From NCBI GenBank assembly GCA_019359175.1, contig JAHHHU010000005.1, forward strand, positions 62,001 through 126,000: a DNA stretch of 64,000 nucleotides, read 5' to 3'. This DNA comes from Phormidium tanganyikae FI6-MK23 (GTDB lineage Bacteria > Cyanobacteriota > Cyanobacteriia > Leptolyngbyales > Leptolyngbyaceae). Positions 17,200-27,533 of this stretch are shown here, one piece after another. Position 1 is the stretch's first letter. Each line of letters starts with the position of its first letter. The position numbers and the translations under genes are program-made. The notes below the pieces were generated by a model. It was not told the origin of the DNA and searched no databases. It saw nothing but the letters and a program-made list of their open reading frames with translations.

Positions 17200-18674
17200 A
17201 ACTGCCGCGTCCAGTCGTGCCAGCGTTCGACAACCACTTTTGTTTGAGTGAAAAACTCGATCGCTTGCCAGCCTTGCCCGTGTAAATCTCCGAAGAAGCT
17301 TTCTTTCCACCCGCTAAACGGAAAGAACGCCATCGGAGCCGCAACGCCGATATTGATTCCGATGTTTCCTGCTTCGGCTTCGTAGCGAAATTTTCGCGCG
17401 GCAGCTCCACTAGAGGTAAAGAGCGATGCCATGTTGCCGTATTGACTGCGGTTGACAAGCGCGATCGCATCGTCGATCGAGTCCAAGTGAATCAAACTCA
17501 ACACTGGGCCAAAAATCTCAGTTTTGGCGATTTCTCCTGCCGGATCAATGTCTTGTAGAATAGTCGGACGCACAAAGTGGCCGTTTTCGTAGCCAGAGAC
17601 TTTCGGCGATCGACCATCGACTAAAACGGTTGCGCCTTCTGTTTCGGCTTGCTGAATAATGTCTTCGATGCGGGTTTTGCTTTGATTGGTAATCACAGGG
17701 CCCATCTGCACGCCAGAATCGAGTCCGAATCCGACTTGTCGAGTGCTAGCAACTTCCGCGATCGCATCGGTAAACGTCGTTTTCGCACTGCCAACCGTGA
17801 TCGCGACCGATGCTGCTAAACATCGCTGTCCGGCACACCCAAACGCACTATCCGCCATGATCTTCGTTGTCATTGCAATGTCCGCATCCGGCAGAACAAT
17901 CACCGGATTCTTTGCGCCCCCTTGACACTGCGATCGCTTACCGTTTGCAGCGGCGCGACTGTAGACATATTTCGCGATCGGACTTGAGCCAACAAAGCTA
18001 ATAGCTCGAATAGCAGCATGGTCTAATAGTGCATCGACGACTTCTTTCGCACCGTTTACTAAGTTAATCACTCCTTTTGGTAAGCCTGTTTGCTCGATCA
18101 GATGAAAGATCTTCTGCATGGTCAACGGCACGCGCTCCGAAGGTTTGATAATGCAGGTGTTTCCGCACGCGATCGCATACGGCATAAACCAAAACGGAAT
18201 CATGCCCGGAAAGTTAAACGGCGTAATGATCGCGGTTACTCCCAACGGTTGCCGAATCATGTGTTCATCGATTCCACGCGCAATGTCTTCGGAGTTGTAA
18301 CCTTGCATTAGGATCGGGATTCCACAAGCCACTTCGACATTCTCGATCGCGCGTCTCATTTCGCCTTTTGACTCTGCAATCGTTTTTCCACATTCGAGCG
18401 TGATTGTTTGGGCGATGTCTTCATTGTGTTCTTCGAGGAGCGCTTTGAGTTTGAAGAGATACTGAATGCGCTCGGTTGCAGGGGTTCGTCTCCAAGCAGG
18501 GAAAGCAGTTTGAGCGGCAACGGCAGCGCGATCTACTTCACTGGCTGGAGAAAGCGGTACTTTGCTGAGAACTTCGATCGTTGCAGGATTAATGACTTCT
18601 AGATAAGTTTCTGCATTCGGTGCAGACCATTCACCATTGATGTAGTTTTGAACGATCGAAGAAGATGGCAGCAT
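17196..18674 (-). CDS. mmsA: CoA-acylating methylmalonate-semialdehyde dehydrogenase
   Basis: This 492-residue aldehyde dehydrogenase has catalytic Cys in GCAGQRCLA, the NAD-binding [13 protein letters not shown] and the [15 protein letters not shown] segment. These are diagnostic of the MmsA/IolA subgroup, which converts methylmalonate semialdehyde or malonate semialdehyde to propanoyl-CoA or acetyl-CoA. That fits valine, beta-alanine or inositol breakdown. No other valine or inositol genes are adjacent. Confidence 0.9.
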   Translation of the reverse strand: MLPSSSIVQNYINGEWSAPNAETYLEVINPATIEVLSKVPLSPASEVDRAAVAAQTAFPAWRRTPATERIQYLFKLKALLEEHNEDIAQTITLECGKTIAESKGEMRRAIENVEVACGIPILMQGYNSEDIARGIDEHMIRQPLGVTAIITPFNFPGMIPFWFMPYAIACGNTCIIKPSERVPLTMQKIFHLIEQTGLPKGVINLVNGAKEVVDALLDHAAIRAISFVGSSPIAKYVYSRAAANGKRSQCQGGAKNPVIVLPDADIAMTTKIMADSAFGCAGQRCLAASVAITVGSAKTTFTDAIAEVASTRQVGFGLDSGVQMGPVITNQSKTRIEDIIQQAETEGATVLVDGRSPKVSGYENGHFVRPTILQDIDPAGEIAKTEIFGPVLSLIHLDSIDDAIALVNRSQYGNMASLFTSSGAAARKFRYEAEAGNIGINIGVAAPMAFFPFSGWKESFFGDLHGQGWQAIEFFTQTKVVVERWHDWTRQF

Positions 18675-18774
18675 AGGGGTTCCTCACTCTTGCTATTGAT
18701 CATAATGATGAATCGTCGTTCTCGGTAAGCTTTGTACAAGACCCGTTTTAAGCCAGCATCAAGAGTATTCAACG

Positions 18775-19104
18775 ATGGAGGAAATAGAACACTATCGAAA
18801 TTTAGTGCGGCAGATTCTAACCGATCATGCAGATGCCACGATTGAGACTATTCAGCCTCAGCAAATTTTTGATACTACTCACGATCACTATCAGCTTAAC
18901 TATGTGGGCTGGCAGGGAAAGCGACGAGTGTTTGGCCCGATTTTGCATTTGAATATTCAGAATGGGAAGGTTTGGATTCAGTACAACAGAACCGAAGATT
19001 CGATCGCAGAACGATTGGTCGAATTAGGCGTTCCGCGATCGGACATTGTGATCGGATTTCACTCGCCGTTTAAGCGTCAGTTCAGTGGATACGCGGTAGA
19101 GTAG
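18775..19104 (+). CDS. xisI: XisI family protein (fdxN element excision controlling factor)
   Basis: This 109-residue protein has the complete XisI pattern: MEEIEHYRNLVRQILTDHA, FDTTHDHYQLNYVGWQGKRRVFGPILHLNIQNGKVWIQYNRTED, GVPRSDIVIGFHSPFKRQFSGYAVE. XisI normally lies directly after xisH. Here no xisH precedes it; the upstream gene is an unrelated dehydrogenase on the other strand. In Anabaena these factors are linked to fdxN-element excision. Most cyanobacterial copies occur without that element and have no known role. Confidence 0.9.
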   Translation: MEEIEHYRNLVRQILTDHADATIETIQPQQIFDTTHDHYQLNYVGWQGKRRVFGPILHLNIQNGKVWIQYNRTEDSIAERLVELGVPRSDIVIGFHSPFKRQFSGYAVE

Positions 19105-19136
19105 TACACAATTCCCTATAAAGTTGAGGTGATCTT

Positions 19137-19898
19137 ATGCCGTCTCCTTTTCCAGGAATGAATCCTTATCTTGAAAATTCTGAATTTTGGTCGGCAGTGC
19201 ATAACCGGTTGATTGTTGCAATCGCGGATGATCTCGTCGAGCATCTTAGTGATCGATATCGAGTCGAGATTGAAAAGCGAACCTACTTTAGCAACGATGA
19301 CGAAAACGTTTTAGTAGGAATTGCTGATGTGGCAGTAGTGACGCGCAAAGGAGTAGAGCCGTCTGGAGCGACGACCGCGATATCAGTTCAACCGGAAAAA
19401 GTTGTTGTTCCAATCGCGCAAGAAGTGAATGAACGCTATTTAGAAATTCGAGAGGTCGCGACAGGTACGGTTGTCACAGTGATTGAGATTTTGTCTCCCA
19501 AAAATAAGCGAGCTGGAGAGGGACGCATTGCATACGAACGCAAACGAAATCAAGTTTTAGCAAGCATGACGCATCTTGTTGAAATTGATTTACTGCGGGG
19601 TGGAAGACCGTTCCCGATCGCAAGTCGGAATCACGGAGACTATCGCATTTTGATTTGTCGAGGCGATCATAGACCGACGGGTGATTTATTTGCATTCGAT
19701 TTGCGCCAGCCGATTCCTGTGATTCCTGTGCCTCTGATGCCTAGTGAGGCGGAACCATTATTGGATTTGCAAAAGCTCTTGCATCAAATCTACGATCGAG
19801 GACGATATCGATTAGCGATCAATTACACACAACCGCTTCAGCCTGTATTATCTGAGGAAGAAAAGCAATGGGTAGAAGACCAGCTTGAACGCCGTTAA
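19137..19898 (+). CDS. DUF4058 family protein
   Basis: This 253-residue protein begins MPSPFPGMNPYLENSEFWSAVHNRLI, which is diagnostic of DUF4058. The central YLEIRE..TGTVVTVIEILSPKNKRAGEGR...YERKR has an E-x-L-S-P-K motif reminiscent of PD-(D/E)XK nucleases. The family is expanded in filamentous cyanobacteria and has no established function. It starts 33 bp after xisI. Confidence 0.88.
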   Translation: MPSPFPGMNPYLENSEFWSAVHNRLIVAIADDLVEHLSDRYRVEIEKRTYFSNDDENVLVGIADVAVVTRKGVEPSGATTAISVQPEKVVVPIAQEVNERYLEIREVATGTVVTVIEILSPKNKRAGEGRIAYERKRNQVLASMTHLVEIDLLRGGRPFPIASRNHGDYRILICRGDHRPTGDLFAFDLRQPIPVIPVPLMPSEAEPLLDLQKLLHQIYDRGRYRLAINYTQPLQPVLSEEEKQWVEDQLERR

Positions 19899-20191
19899 TG
19901 GTTGCTTTCTGTCCAGGATGCAGTGCGATCGATCCGAGGTTTCAAGGTTTGATTGGCAACGAGTTGAACGAGTTTTGCAAGTCCGATCGCAGCAGGTTTG
20001 TGCTCCAATTCATGAAACAGAATAAAGCCGTACAAACTTGTGCCGCCTGTTCCGTAGAAGGATTTTGCATCAAACGTGACGGTTCCATCTGCAGTCGTTC
20101 CGTAGGTGACACAAACGCCATCTTTTGCGATCGTGCTTAATGCGTTTGATAACCCAGTAGAATCGTAGCGCTCTGTAGTGAGACTTTCACT
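19895..20191 (-). pseudogene. Remnant of a zinc-type alcohol dehydrogenase / quinone reductase (MDR family)
   Basis: On the minus strand the frame 20191-19895 reads ...RYDSTGLSNALSTIAKDG, VCVTYGTTADGTVTFDAKSF, YGFILFHELEH, PRIDRTASWTES.... This is the C-terminal half of a medium-chain dehydrogenase (Rossmann strand GVCVTYGTT, tail TASW). The usual last 20-25 residues are missing, the frame begins after a TGA, and no N-terminal half is present. It is therefore a two-sided deletion remnant. Plus-strand reading frames over it are shadows. Confidence 0.7.
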
Positions 20192-20381
20192 TCATTACAA
20201 CTGGTGAAAGTGGCTCAAACCCCGTTTTACTGTTCTCACCTATTTCAGCGATCGTTGTCGTTCAGTTCACCTGGTCAATCTCCAGAAGTGGTGCGTCTAA
20301 CCAAATCAGAGGTTCCGCGTCCGAAAATGACGGTCTTTGATTAGTTTTCGATCTCTACGCTCGTCGAAGCGTGGCAACACT

Positions 20382-20407
20382 GGTTCAAAATTTCGGTTCA
20401 AAATTTC
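20382..20407 (+). repeat. Tandem 13-bp repeat in the chlL upstream region
   Basis: Two perfect tandem copies of GGTTCAAAATTTC lie at 20382-20394 and 20395-20407. The gap from the dehydrogenase remnant to chlL (20192-20768) holds no convincing gene. It is AT-rich from 20520 on and probably carries the chlL promoter. Direct repeats are a common layout for activator sites, but no known regulator motif is assigned. Confidence 0.5.
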
Positions 20408-20768
20408 CTGAAATCGTGCTTTCTCAACGAGGCGCGATTTTTTTTGCAGAAGTTTGATGATTCTTAATAGAGTTCCATAACTTCTGCAAAACTCCACGCT
20501 GAACCTCAATACATCGATTTTTAGACCGTTTGCTTATTGTTCTCTTTTTTATAAATATTGGATTGTAAGATTTAGAAAAATGCTTGATTTTGGCATAAAC
20601 AGCATTCTCAGTAGATCTGAATCAATTTTCGCTTTCTGAGAACGCTCTACTTTTTGTAGCAATGTAAACTCTTTTTTCAACCACTAGGCAGAACCGCCAA
20701 CATCAACAACAATGCAATACAGAGACGTATCCGCGCTCACCCCTTCAGAGACGACAGGAGAACCCAGA

Positions 20769-21629
20769 GTGAAACTCGCAGTTTACGGAAAAGGCGGCAT
20801 CGGCAAATCAACGACAAGCTGCAACATTTCAGTCGCATTAGCAAGACGCGGCAAAAAGGTATTACAAATCGGTTGCGATCCCAAACATGACAGCACTTTT
20901 ACCCTCACCGGATTTTTAATTCCCACCATTATCGACACCCTTCAAGAAAAAGATTATCACTACGAAGATGTCTGGGCAGAAGATGTCATCTATAAAGGAT
21001 ACGGCGGTGTGGATTGTGTCGAAGCGGGCGGGCCTCCGGCGGGTGCGGGCTGCGGTGGCTACGTGGTCGGCGAAACAGTAAAACTGCTCAAAGAACTGAA
21101 TGCGTTCGATGAGTATGATGTGATTTTGTTTGATGTGCTGGGTGACGTGGTGTGCGGCGGATTTGCTGCACCCCTGAACTATGCAGACTACTGCCTGATC
21201 GTGACGGACAACGGGTTTGATGCTTTGTTCGCAGCAAATCGGATCGCGGCTTCAGTCCGTGAGAAAGCCCGGACACACCAACTCCGACTGGCAGGACTGA
21301 TCGGCAATCGAACTTCAAAACGCGATCTGATTGATAAGTACGTGGAGGCGGTTCCGATGCCTGTTCTGGAAGTTTTACCGCTGATCGAAGACATTCGAGT
21401 CTCGCGGGTAAAAGGAAAAACACTGTTCGAGATGGCAGAATCTGATCCTTCACTCAACTATGTGTGTGATTACTATCTGAACATTGCGGATCAGATTTTG
21501 GCGAATCCTGAAGGTGTTGTGCCAAAAGATTCTCCCGATCGAGAATTGTTCTCCTTGCTTTCGGATTTCTATCTCAATCCGCCTCCTGCTAAAACAGCCG
21601 AAGAAGAACTCGATCTGATGATGGTCTAA
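20769..21629 (+). CDS. chlL: Light-independent protochlorophyllide reductase iron protein ChlL
   Basis: ChlL is the NifH-like Fe protein of dark-operative protochlorophyllide reductase. It passes electrons from its [4Fe-4S] cluster, with ATP, to ChlN-ChlB to make chlorophyllide in darkness. Walker [10 protein letters not shown] starts at residue 7; the cluster cysteines are in [13 protein letters not shown] and [13 protein letters not shown] 20769 gives the family's usual N-terminus ([10 protein letters not shown]) and has AGGAG eight bases upstream. An in-frame ATG at 20712 would add 19 residues. ChlB is not in the window. Confidence 0.96.
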   Translation: MKLAVYGKGGIGKSTTSCNISVALARRGKKVLQIGCDPKHDSTFTLTGFLIPTIIDTLQEKDYHYEDVWAEDVIYKGYGGVDCVEAGGPPAGAGCGGYVVGETVKLLKELNAFDEYDVILFDVLGDVVCGGFAAPLNYADYCLIVTDNGFDALFAANRIAASVREKARTHQLRLAGLIGNRTSKRDLIDKYVEAVPMPVLEVLPLIEDIRVSRVKGKTLFEMAESDPSLNYVCDYYLNIADQILANPEGVVPKDSPDRELFSLLSDFYLNPPPAKTAEEELDLMMV

Positions 21630-21717
21630 AGAAACCATGAAGGGTAACGGATAAAGAAGGCAAATCGCGTTATGTGATTAGATCAAGGCTGACTTTATCC
21701 TTATCTTGATTTGACTT

Positions 21718-23564
<1,847 letters not shown>

Positions 23565-23596
23565 CGCTGCTTCTGACAAGCTCGATCGGATAATTA

Positions 23597-23632
23597 AAGC
23601 CCCCAGAAGCAATCGTTTCTGGGGGCTTCTAG
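23597..23632 (+). terminator. Strong intrinsic terminator of the chlL-chlN operon
   Basis: A 12-bp perfect stem AAGCCCCCAGAA (23597-23608) / TTCTGGGGGCTT (23617-23628) has an 8-nt loop. It lies 32 bp after the chlN stop. The 3' tail is only CTAGT, but A-rich sequence on the other side suggests it may also serve the convergent CRR6 gene. Confidence 0.75.
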
Positions 23633-23650
23633 TCAGTTCCACAAGCAAAT

Positions 23651-24124
23651 TTATTTCCCTTCTAACATCGCAAAAAAGGCATCATCTAGCTCATATCCCA
23701 AAGTTTTGGTCATCGATTTGAGTCGCGATCGCGACTCGATCTGCTGCTGTTCTAACCAATGGATCAACACAAATGTTTTGCTCATGACGAAGATTTCGAG
23801 CGCTTCTGGGTTGTATTCGATGCCATCGCGCTGGATTTCGTGAGGAACGAGCATTGCGGCATATCGCCCTAGTTCTTTTTGTGACCAGTCGAGCAAAAAT
23901 GGCAGCCAAGGATACATCGCATCTAGCCCGATAAACCACAAGCGCACTTCTGGCACTTCTGAGAATTCGCGCGGATCGTCGGGTTCGAGCGGGTAATCGA
24001 TTTTGAATTGCAGCTTTTGTTCAAATTGCCGAATGTTAGATTTTAGCGGCTCGATCGCTGCGATCGCAGGAGCTAAATCGACTCGATCGATTTGATCCGC
24101 ATTGAGATGAATCACGATTGACAT
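23651..24124 (-). CDS. CRR6 family NDH-1 (NdhI) maturation factor
   Basis: This 157-residue protein matches the CRR6 family (DUF1817). It contains FKIDYPLEPDDPREFSEVPEVRLWFIGLDAMYPWLPFLLDWSQKELGRYAAMLVPHEI and EIFVMSKTFVLIHWLEQQ. In plants and cyanobacteria CRR6 helps assemble the NdhI subunit into the photosynthetic NDH-1 complex. Confidence 0.85.
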   Translation of the reverse strand: MSIVIHLNADQIDRVDLAPAIAAIEPLKSNIRQFEQKLQFKIDYPLEPDDPREFSEVPEVRLWFIGLDAMYPWLPFLLDWSQKELGRYAAMLVPHEIQRDGIEYNPEALEIFVMSKTFVLIHWLEQQQIESRSRLKSMTKTLGYELDDAFFAMLEGK

Positions 24125-24202
24125 AAAAATTTCTGTCGCTAGATGACCTCTATCTTCTAACGATTTGCGTTCTTTTGCGCGGATTGATCAATGCGATAGA
24201 GC

Positions 24203-25645
24203 CTAACTCTCTTCCTGTCCTCGGTAAATCGGCAACAATACATTGAACGTTGATCCTTCTCCAAGGCGGCTTTTGACGGTAATAGAACCGCCGCAGTGCA
24301 GCAACAATTTCTGCACGATCGTTAATCCCAATCCTGCGCCCGTCATGTCCTCATCCACCGATTGTCTGATTCGGTAAAAGCGATCGAAGATCTTGGGAAC
24401 TTCATTCGGTGCGATGCCGATCCCCGTATCGCGGAACTCAAGCTGGACATAATCGCCCTGCTGTTTTGCCCGCACCCAGACTTGTCCGCCGCGCGGCGTG
24501 AATTTCACCCCGTTGTGCAGCAAATTGATCACAATCTGCTTTAGCCAAGTCGGCAAACACGCGATCGTCGGTAAATTCTCCGGCACAGTATACGCCAGCC
24601 GTACCCCTTTTTCTTCTGCTAAAGGCTGATAGGTACTGACAACTCCCGGAACCACATCCGCTAAGTTGATTGCTTGAATGGTAGTTTGTTCTGCCATTTG
24701 ATCCAAGCTGACCAAATCGAGCAGACTTGTGATGAGCGAACTTTGACGATCGCATTCTCGCACTAACAGTTCCATGTAGCGCTGTTTCTGAGTGGGTTTC
24801 AAACTCGGTGAATTCAATAGCGTCAACGCAGTTTTCATATTCGTTAGCGGCGTGCGTAACTCTTGCCCAACGTTGTGCAAAAACTCGTCTTTTAGCCGAT
24901 TCGTGCTGAGTAATTCCTCGTTTTGAAGCTGAAGCAAGTTTGCCAGTTCAGCTTGGCGACGATGGGTACTTGCTCGCTGCCATAGGTCTTCTTGACGTTG
25001 AATATGCTTTGCTAGCAGTTGATTAACGAGAGCCGGATTCAGCGTATTAGATTCTAGTAGTGGTTCGCTTCTCGATGGGAGCGGCTGTAAAACGTCGATC
25101 GCTTCTCGCACAACCACCGGATCGACTACCAAAAACGCCATCAAAGCTTGCTTCTTTTCGGTTGTTTCTTCGTCGATCGGAGTGAAAGTATCTCCCTCGC
25201 GGGGCGCAGTTCTAGCGCGATGCCCGACAAGCAAGCCACAAAACTGTTTTGACCAAATCAGCAGAAAATATTCTCGTCTTAAAAGGCTATCCGGCGGCAA
25301 CACGATCGATGTAGAAGCAATCGAATACGAAGGCGCGATCATTTCGAGTCCTTCCTTGAGCCTAACCGCTTCTTCTGCAATTTCGTCACGCTGGTTTTTG
25401 AAGCAGAAAACCTGATGCAAAGCGCTCGCTTGGTCAGCATATCGATCAAACTCAGTTTGCCAAGCATCTCCTTTCGGCAGTTTTACCCATACCGATGCCG
25501 ACTCGTTTTGATCGATGAGAATATCTATCAAACTGCTCATCAATGTCTTAAACGTAACCGGACTGACGTGCATAGCCAGCGGTGCCGAGGTTGAACCCGC
25601 TACAAGCTCATATAAAGAGGTTTCAGAAATTACAACTGATGTCAT
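24203..25645 (-). CDS. DICT-domain sensor histidine kinase with altered H-box
   Basis: This 480-residue protein has an N-terminal DICT sensory domain (about 10-145), a linker with a coiled coil (about 205-250), a dimerisation/phosphoacceptor domain (about 250-315) and a C-terminal HATPase (about 365-475). The ATPase is intact: NLLHNGVKFTP (N box), DTGIGIAP (G1), GAGLGLTIVQ (G2). In the H-box the usual S-H-E-L-R-T-P is G-Q-E-L-R-T-P: residue 261 is Gln (codon CAA, 24865-24863). His257 four residues earlier is the only nearby His. No partner regulator is adjacent. Confidence 0.88.
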   Translation of the reverse strand: MTSVVISETSLYELVAGSTSAPLAMHVSPVTFKTLMSSLIDILIDQNESASVWVKLPKGDAWQTEFDRYADQASALHQVFCFKNQRDEIAEEAVRLKEGLEMIAPSYSIASTSIVLPPDSLLRREYFLLIWSKQFCGLLVGHRARTAPREGDTFTPIDEETTEKKQALMAFLVVDPVVVREAIDVLQPLPSRSEPLLESNTLNPALVNQLLAKHIQRQEDLWQRASTHRRQAELANLLQLQNEELLSTNRLKDEFLHNVGQELRTPLTNMKTALTLLNSPSLKPTQKQRYMELLVRECDRQSSLITSLLDLVSLDQMAEQTTIQAINLADVVPGVVSTYQPLAEEKGVRLAYTVPENLPTIACLPTWLKQIVINLLHNGVKFTPRGGQVWVRAKQQGDYVQLEFRDTGIGIAPNEVPKIFDRFYRIRQSVDEDMTGAGLGLTIVQKLLLHCGGSITVKSRLGEGSTFNVLLPIYRGQEES

Positions 25646-25989
25646 ACCAGGGTGCTACGGAGAATGGGAAACAGGGTGAATGAAATGCTGCAAACGATTC
25701 CGAATGGCGTGTGCCCTTTTATATCTAGCCGCAATTTGTCGGAACAAACAAAAAATTTTGGCAAATTTTCAGACGATGGCGATAGATGAGCCGGGAATTA
25801 CGTAAAAATTGCTCAAACGTGACGAAATTTGGCACTTGCTTCTAAGCAGTGTACTCCCAGTCCGCCATTTCGACCGATCTCGGTTGAATTTATTCGTTTC
25901 TCGATCGGAAGAAGGAATTTGCCCACGCACAATTCTGTCTTTTTATCAATGCTTTTTCAAAAATTCGGTCATAATGTGGTCGTAATTCG

Positions 25990-26005
25990 TTCAGTTGCAA
26001 CTGAA
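25990..26005. promoter_or_regulatory. 16-bp perfect palindrome 38 bp before a small gene
   Basis: TTCAGTTGCAACTGAA is a gapless perfect palindrome in the 398-bp intergenic region 25646-26043, between the divergent DICT kinase and the small gene at 26044. The size and position suit a dimeric repressor site, but no regulator is assigned. The rest of the interval is AT-rich and shows no gene. Confidence 0.3.
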
Positions 26006-26043
26006 GCGCTGAACATCGGAGTTGTTTCACTGGAGATTACGCA

Positions 26044-26295
26044 ATGGCTGGACAAATGTGTTGGTTAGCGGGACTGGGCGGCGGGACGAAGATTCTGCAC
26101 CTGCGCGAACAGGCTCACCAACCCTGGACACCCTATACTTCTTTTCCACAGTATCGCGTTCCCGATCTGCAAATTCGCGGCGCGTCCAAAGGCTGGACAA
26201 CTTATCAAAAGCTGCGCGAGGTGGGTTGGGCGCTGATTGCAAGCGATGCGGCGTATGTGAAAACGGCGGCGTTGCCCGTCGAAACTCAGCGCTAG
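26044..26295 (+). CDS. Small conserved-looking protein of unknown function
   Basis: This 83-residue protein has balanced composition: MAGQMCWLAGLGGGTKILHL, then YTSFPQYRVPDLQIRG and GWTTYQKLREVGWALIASDA. A Shine-Dalgarno GGAG lies eight bases before ATG 26044, which favours this frame over the overlapping alternatives. I do not recognise the family. No signal peptide or membrane segment is evident. Confidence 0.6.
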   Translation: MAGQMCWLAGLGGGTKILHLREQAHQPWTPYTSFPQYRVPDLQIRGASKGWTTYQKLREVGWALIASDAAYVKTAALPVETQR

Positions 26296-26392
26296 TTGCA
26301 TTCCCGTAGTGTCCACACCTGGAAGTCGGCAGAATACGCTATCTTTCAGCCATTTCTGGACACATAATGAGAGTGGAGTGATTGAGAGTTCT

Positions 26393-26608
26393 ATGTCTTC
26401 TCCAACTTCAGCTTGTACTGGTTTTGTCAGTGTTCTAGAAGATCAGCAGCAAACTGCAATTCAGCAGTGCGGTTCGACGCGATCGACACTTGCGAAGCCT
26501 CATGCAAAGCCTCACAAGCTTTGTACCGTGGTCGAAAACGGTCGGGTCGTCGTCCGTCCCGTTGAACCACCGAAGATTGAACCACCCTCTAAACCAGGGT
26601 CGGACTGA
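26393..26608 (+). CDS. Small hypothetical protein with Lys/Pro-rich tail
   Basis: This 71-residue protein (MSSPTSACTGFVSVLEDQQQ...) has a basic AKPHAKPHKLC stretch and ends PVEPPKIEPPSKPGSD. ATG 26393 is preferred over the in-frame ATG 26309 because the extra 28 residues look non-coding. Its 3' end overlaps the convergent potassium channel gene by 20 bp. Function unknown. Confidence 0.4.
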   Translation: MSSPTSACTGFVSVLEDQQQTAIQQCGSTRSTLAKPHAKPHKLCTVVENGRVVVRPVEPPKIEPPSKPGSD

Positions 26609-27512
26609 TTGGCTCGGTATCGTGAAAGTTTTTGTAGTCGATAAAGCGGTGTCCTTCTGGCGTTTTGTACACCAAATCGATAAAGCGATGGTTCCACAAA
26701 ATTTCTTGCGGCACATAGGTATGTCGATCGTGCAGCACTTGTGCAACCGTTTCATCGATCCCGCTGAGCATCACTTGAATCAAACAATTGGTTTCGACGA
26801 GCAATTCTGGAGTCATGCCATAGAGCGGGCTAGTTTCGTCGATCGGGTGCATCACTAACCAACTGAGCGCAAATCCGGGTGTCTGACTGCGAACCAGCGA
26901 TAAATCATGAATGCGGCGAATGTAGTGCCCTTCTGAAGTGATTTCGTCCCGCAGTAAATAAACTCGCATCTGTGCTTCTAGGATCTGGTTGCGGCGTTGA
27001 TTTGCGGCGCGAAAACTTAGCGTCGGTAAGCCCTCGTGCGCGGCGATCGTGGCAACTTGACTAAAGGCGACGCGGGCAGTCGGGCGGGAAAACCGGGCAA
27101 AGGTTAATCCGGTGAGAATCGCGATCGCTAATAATCCCGCCATCGCTTCGAGGGTGACGATCGAATTTGCGTAAAACGTTTTCGGATACATGGCTCCATA
27201 TCCGATCGACGCAAACGTTTGAACACTGAAAAAGAAATACTCCCAAAACGATCCCGGTGTCGCATTGGCAACACAATCCCCACCAAATAGATACAGCAAT
27301 GCAAACAGAACATTGATGCTTAAGTAAATCGCAAAGATTAGTCCGACGAATCCTTGCCAGGGAACAGTCAGCACGAGATGGTAGGGATCGCGCCAGTAGG
27401 AATACCAAGCATTCATGCCGATAATCTGAAAGCGTCCATCTTCAACCTGAATTTTGATGCGTCGATTTCTGAATCTCAAGGGACTGCCCTCACGGAACGA
27501 TCGGAGTTTCAT
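26589..27512 (-). CDS. KirBac-type inward-rectifier potassium channel
   Basis: This 307-residue protein has an amphipathic slide helix (DPYHLVLTVPWQGF), outer helix M1, a pore loop with selectivity filter in TFASIGYGAMYP, inner helix M2 (LEAMAGLLAIAILTGLTFARFSRP) and a C-terminal immunoglobulin-like cytoplasmic domain (RVYLLRDEITSEGHYIRRIHDL...). This is the full KirBac layout. It conducts K+ and is usually closed by cytoplasmic ligands. The neighbouring genes do not suggest a specific signal. Confidence 0.93.
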   Translation of the reverse strand: MKLRSFREGSPLRFRNRRIKIQVEDGRFQIIGMNAWYSYWRDPYHLVLTVPWQGFVGLIFAIYLSINVLFALLYLFGGDCVANATPGSFWEYFFFSVQTFASIGYGAMYPKTFYANSIVTLEAMAGLLAIAILTGLTFARFSRPTARVAFSQVATIAAHEGLPTLSFRAANQRRNQILEAQMRVYLLRDEITSEGHYIRRIHDLSLVRSQTPGFALSWLVMHPIDETSPLYGMTPELLVETNCLIQVMLSGIDETVAQVLHDRHTYVPQEILWNHRFIDLVYKTPEGHRFIDYKNFHDTEPISPTLV

Positions 27513-27533
27513 GCGAAGTCGATTTTAGCGGAA

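Noticed and set aside
19898-20140. Plus-strand 80-residue frame after DUF4058
   Set aside because: The minus strand reads as a dehydrogenase remnant over the same bases; the plus frame is Cys-rich without pattern.
20306-20509. Minus-strand 67-residue frame upstream of chlL
   Set aside because: Low complexity, basic composition, no start context and no recognisable family.
26022-26316. Three overlapping alternative frames at the small gene 26044-26295
   Set aside because: The chosen frame has GGAG eight bases before ATG and balanced composition; the others are Arg/Ser-rich shadows.
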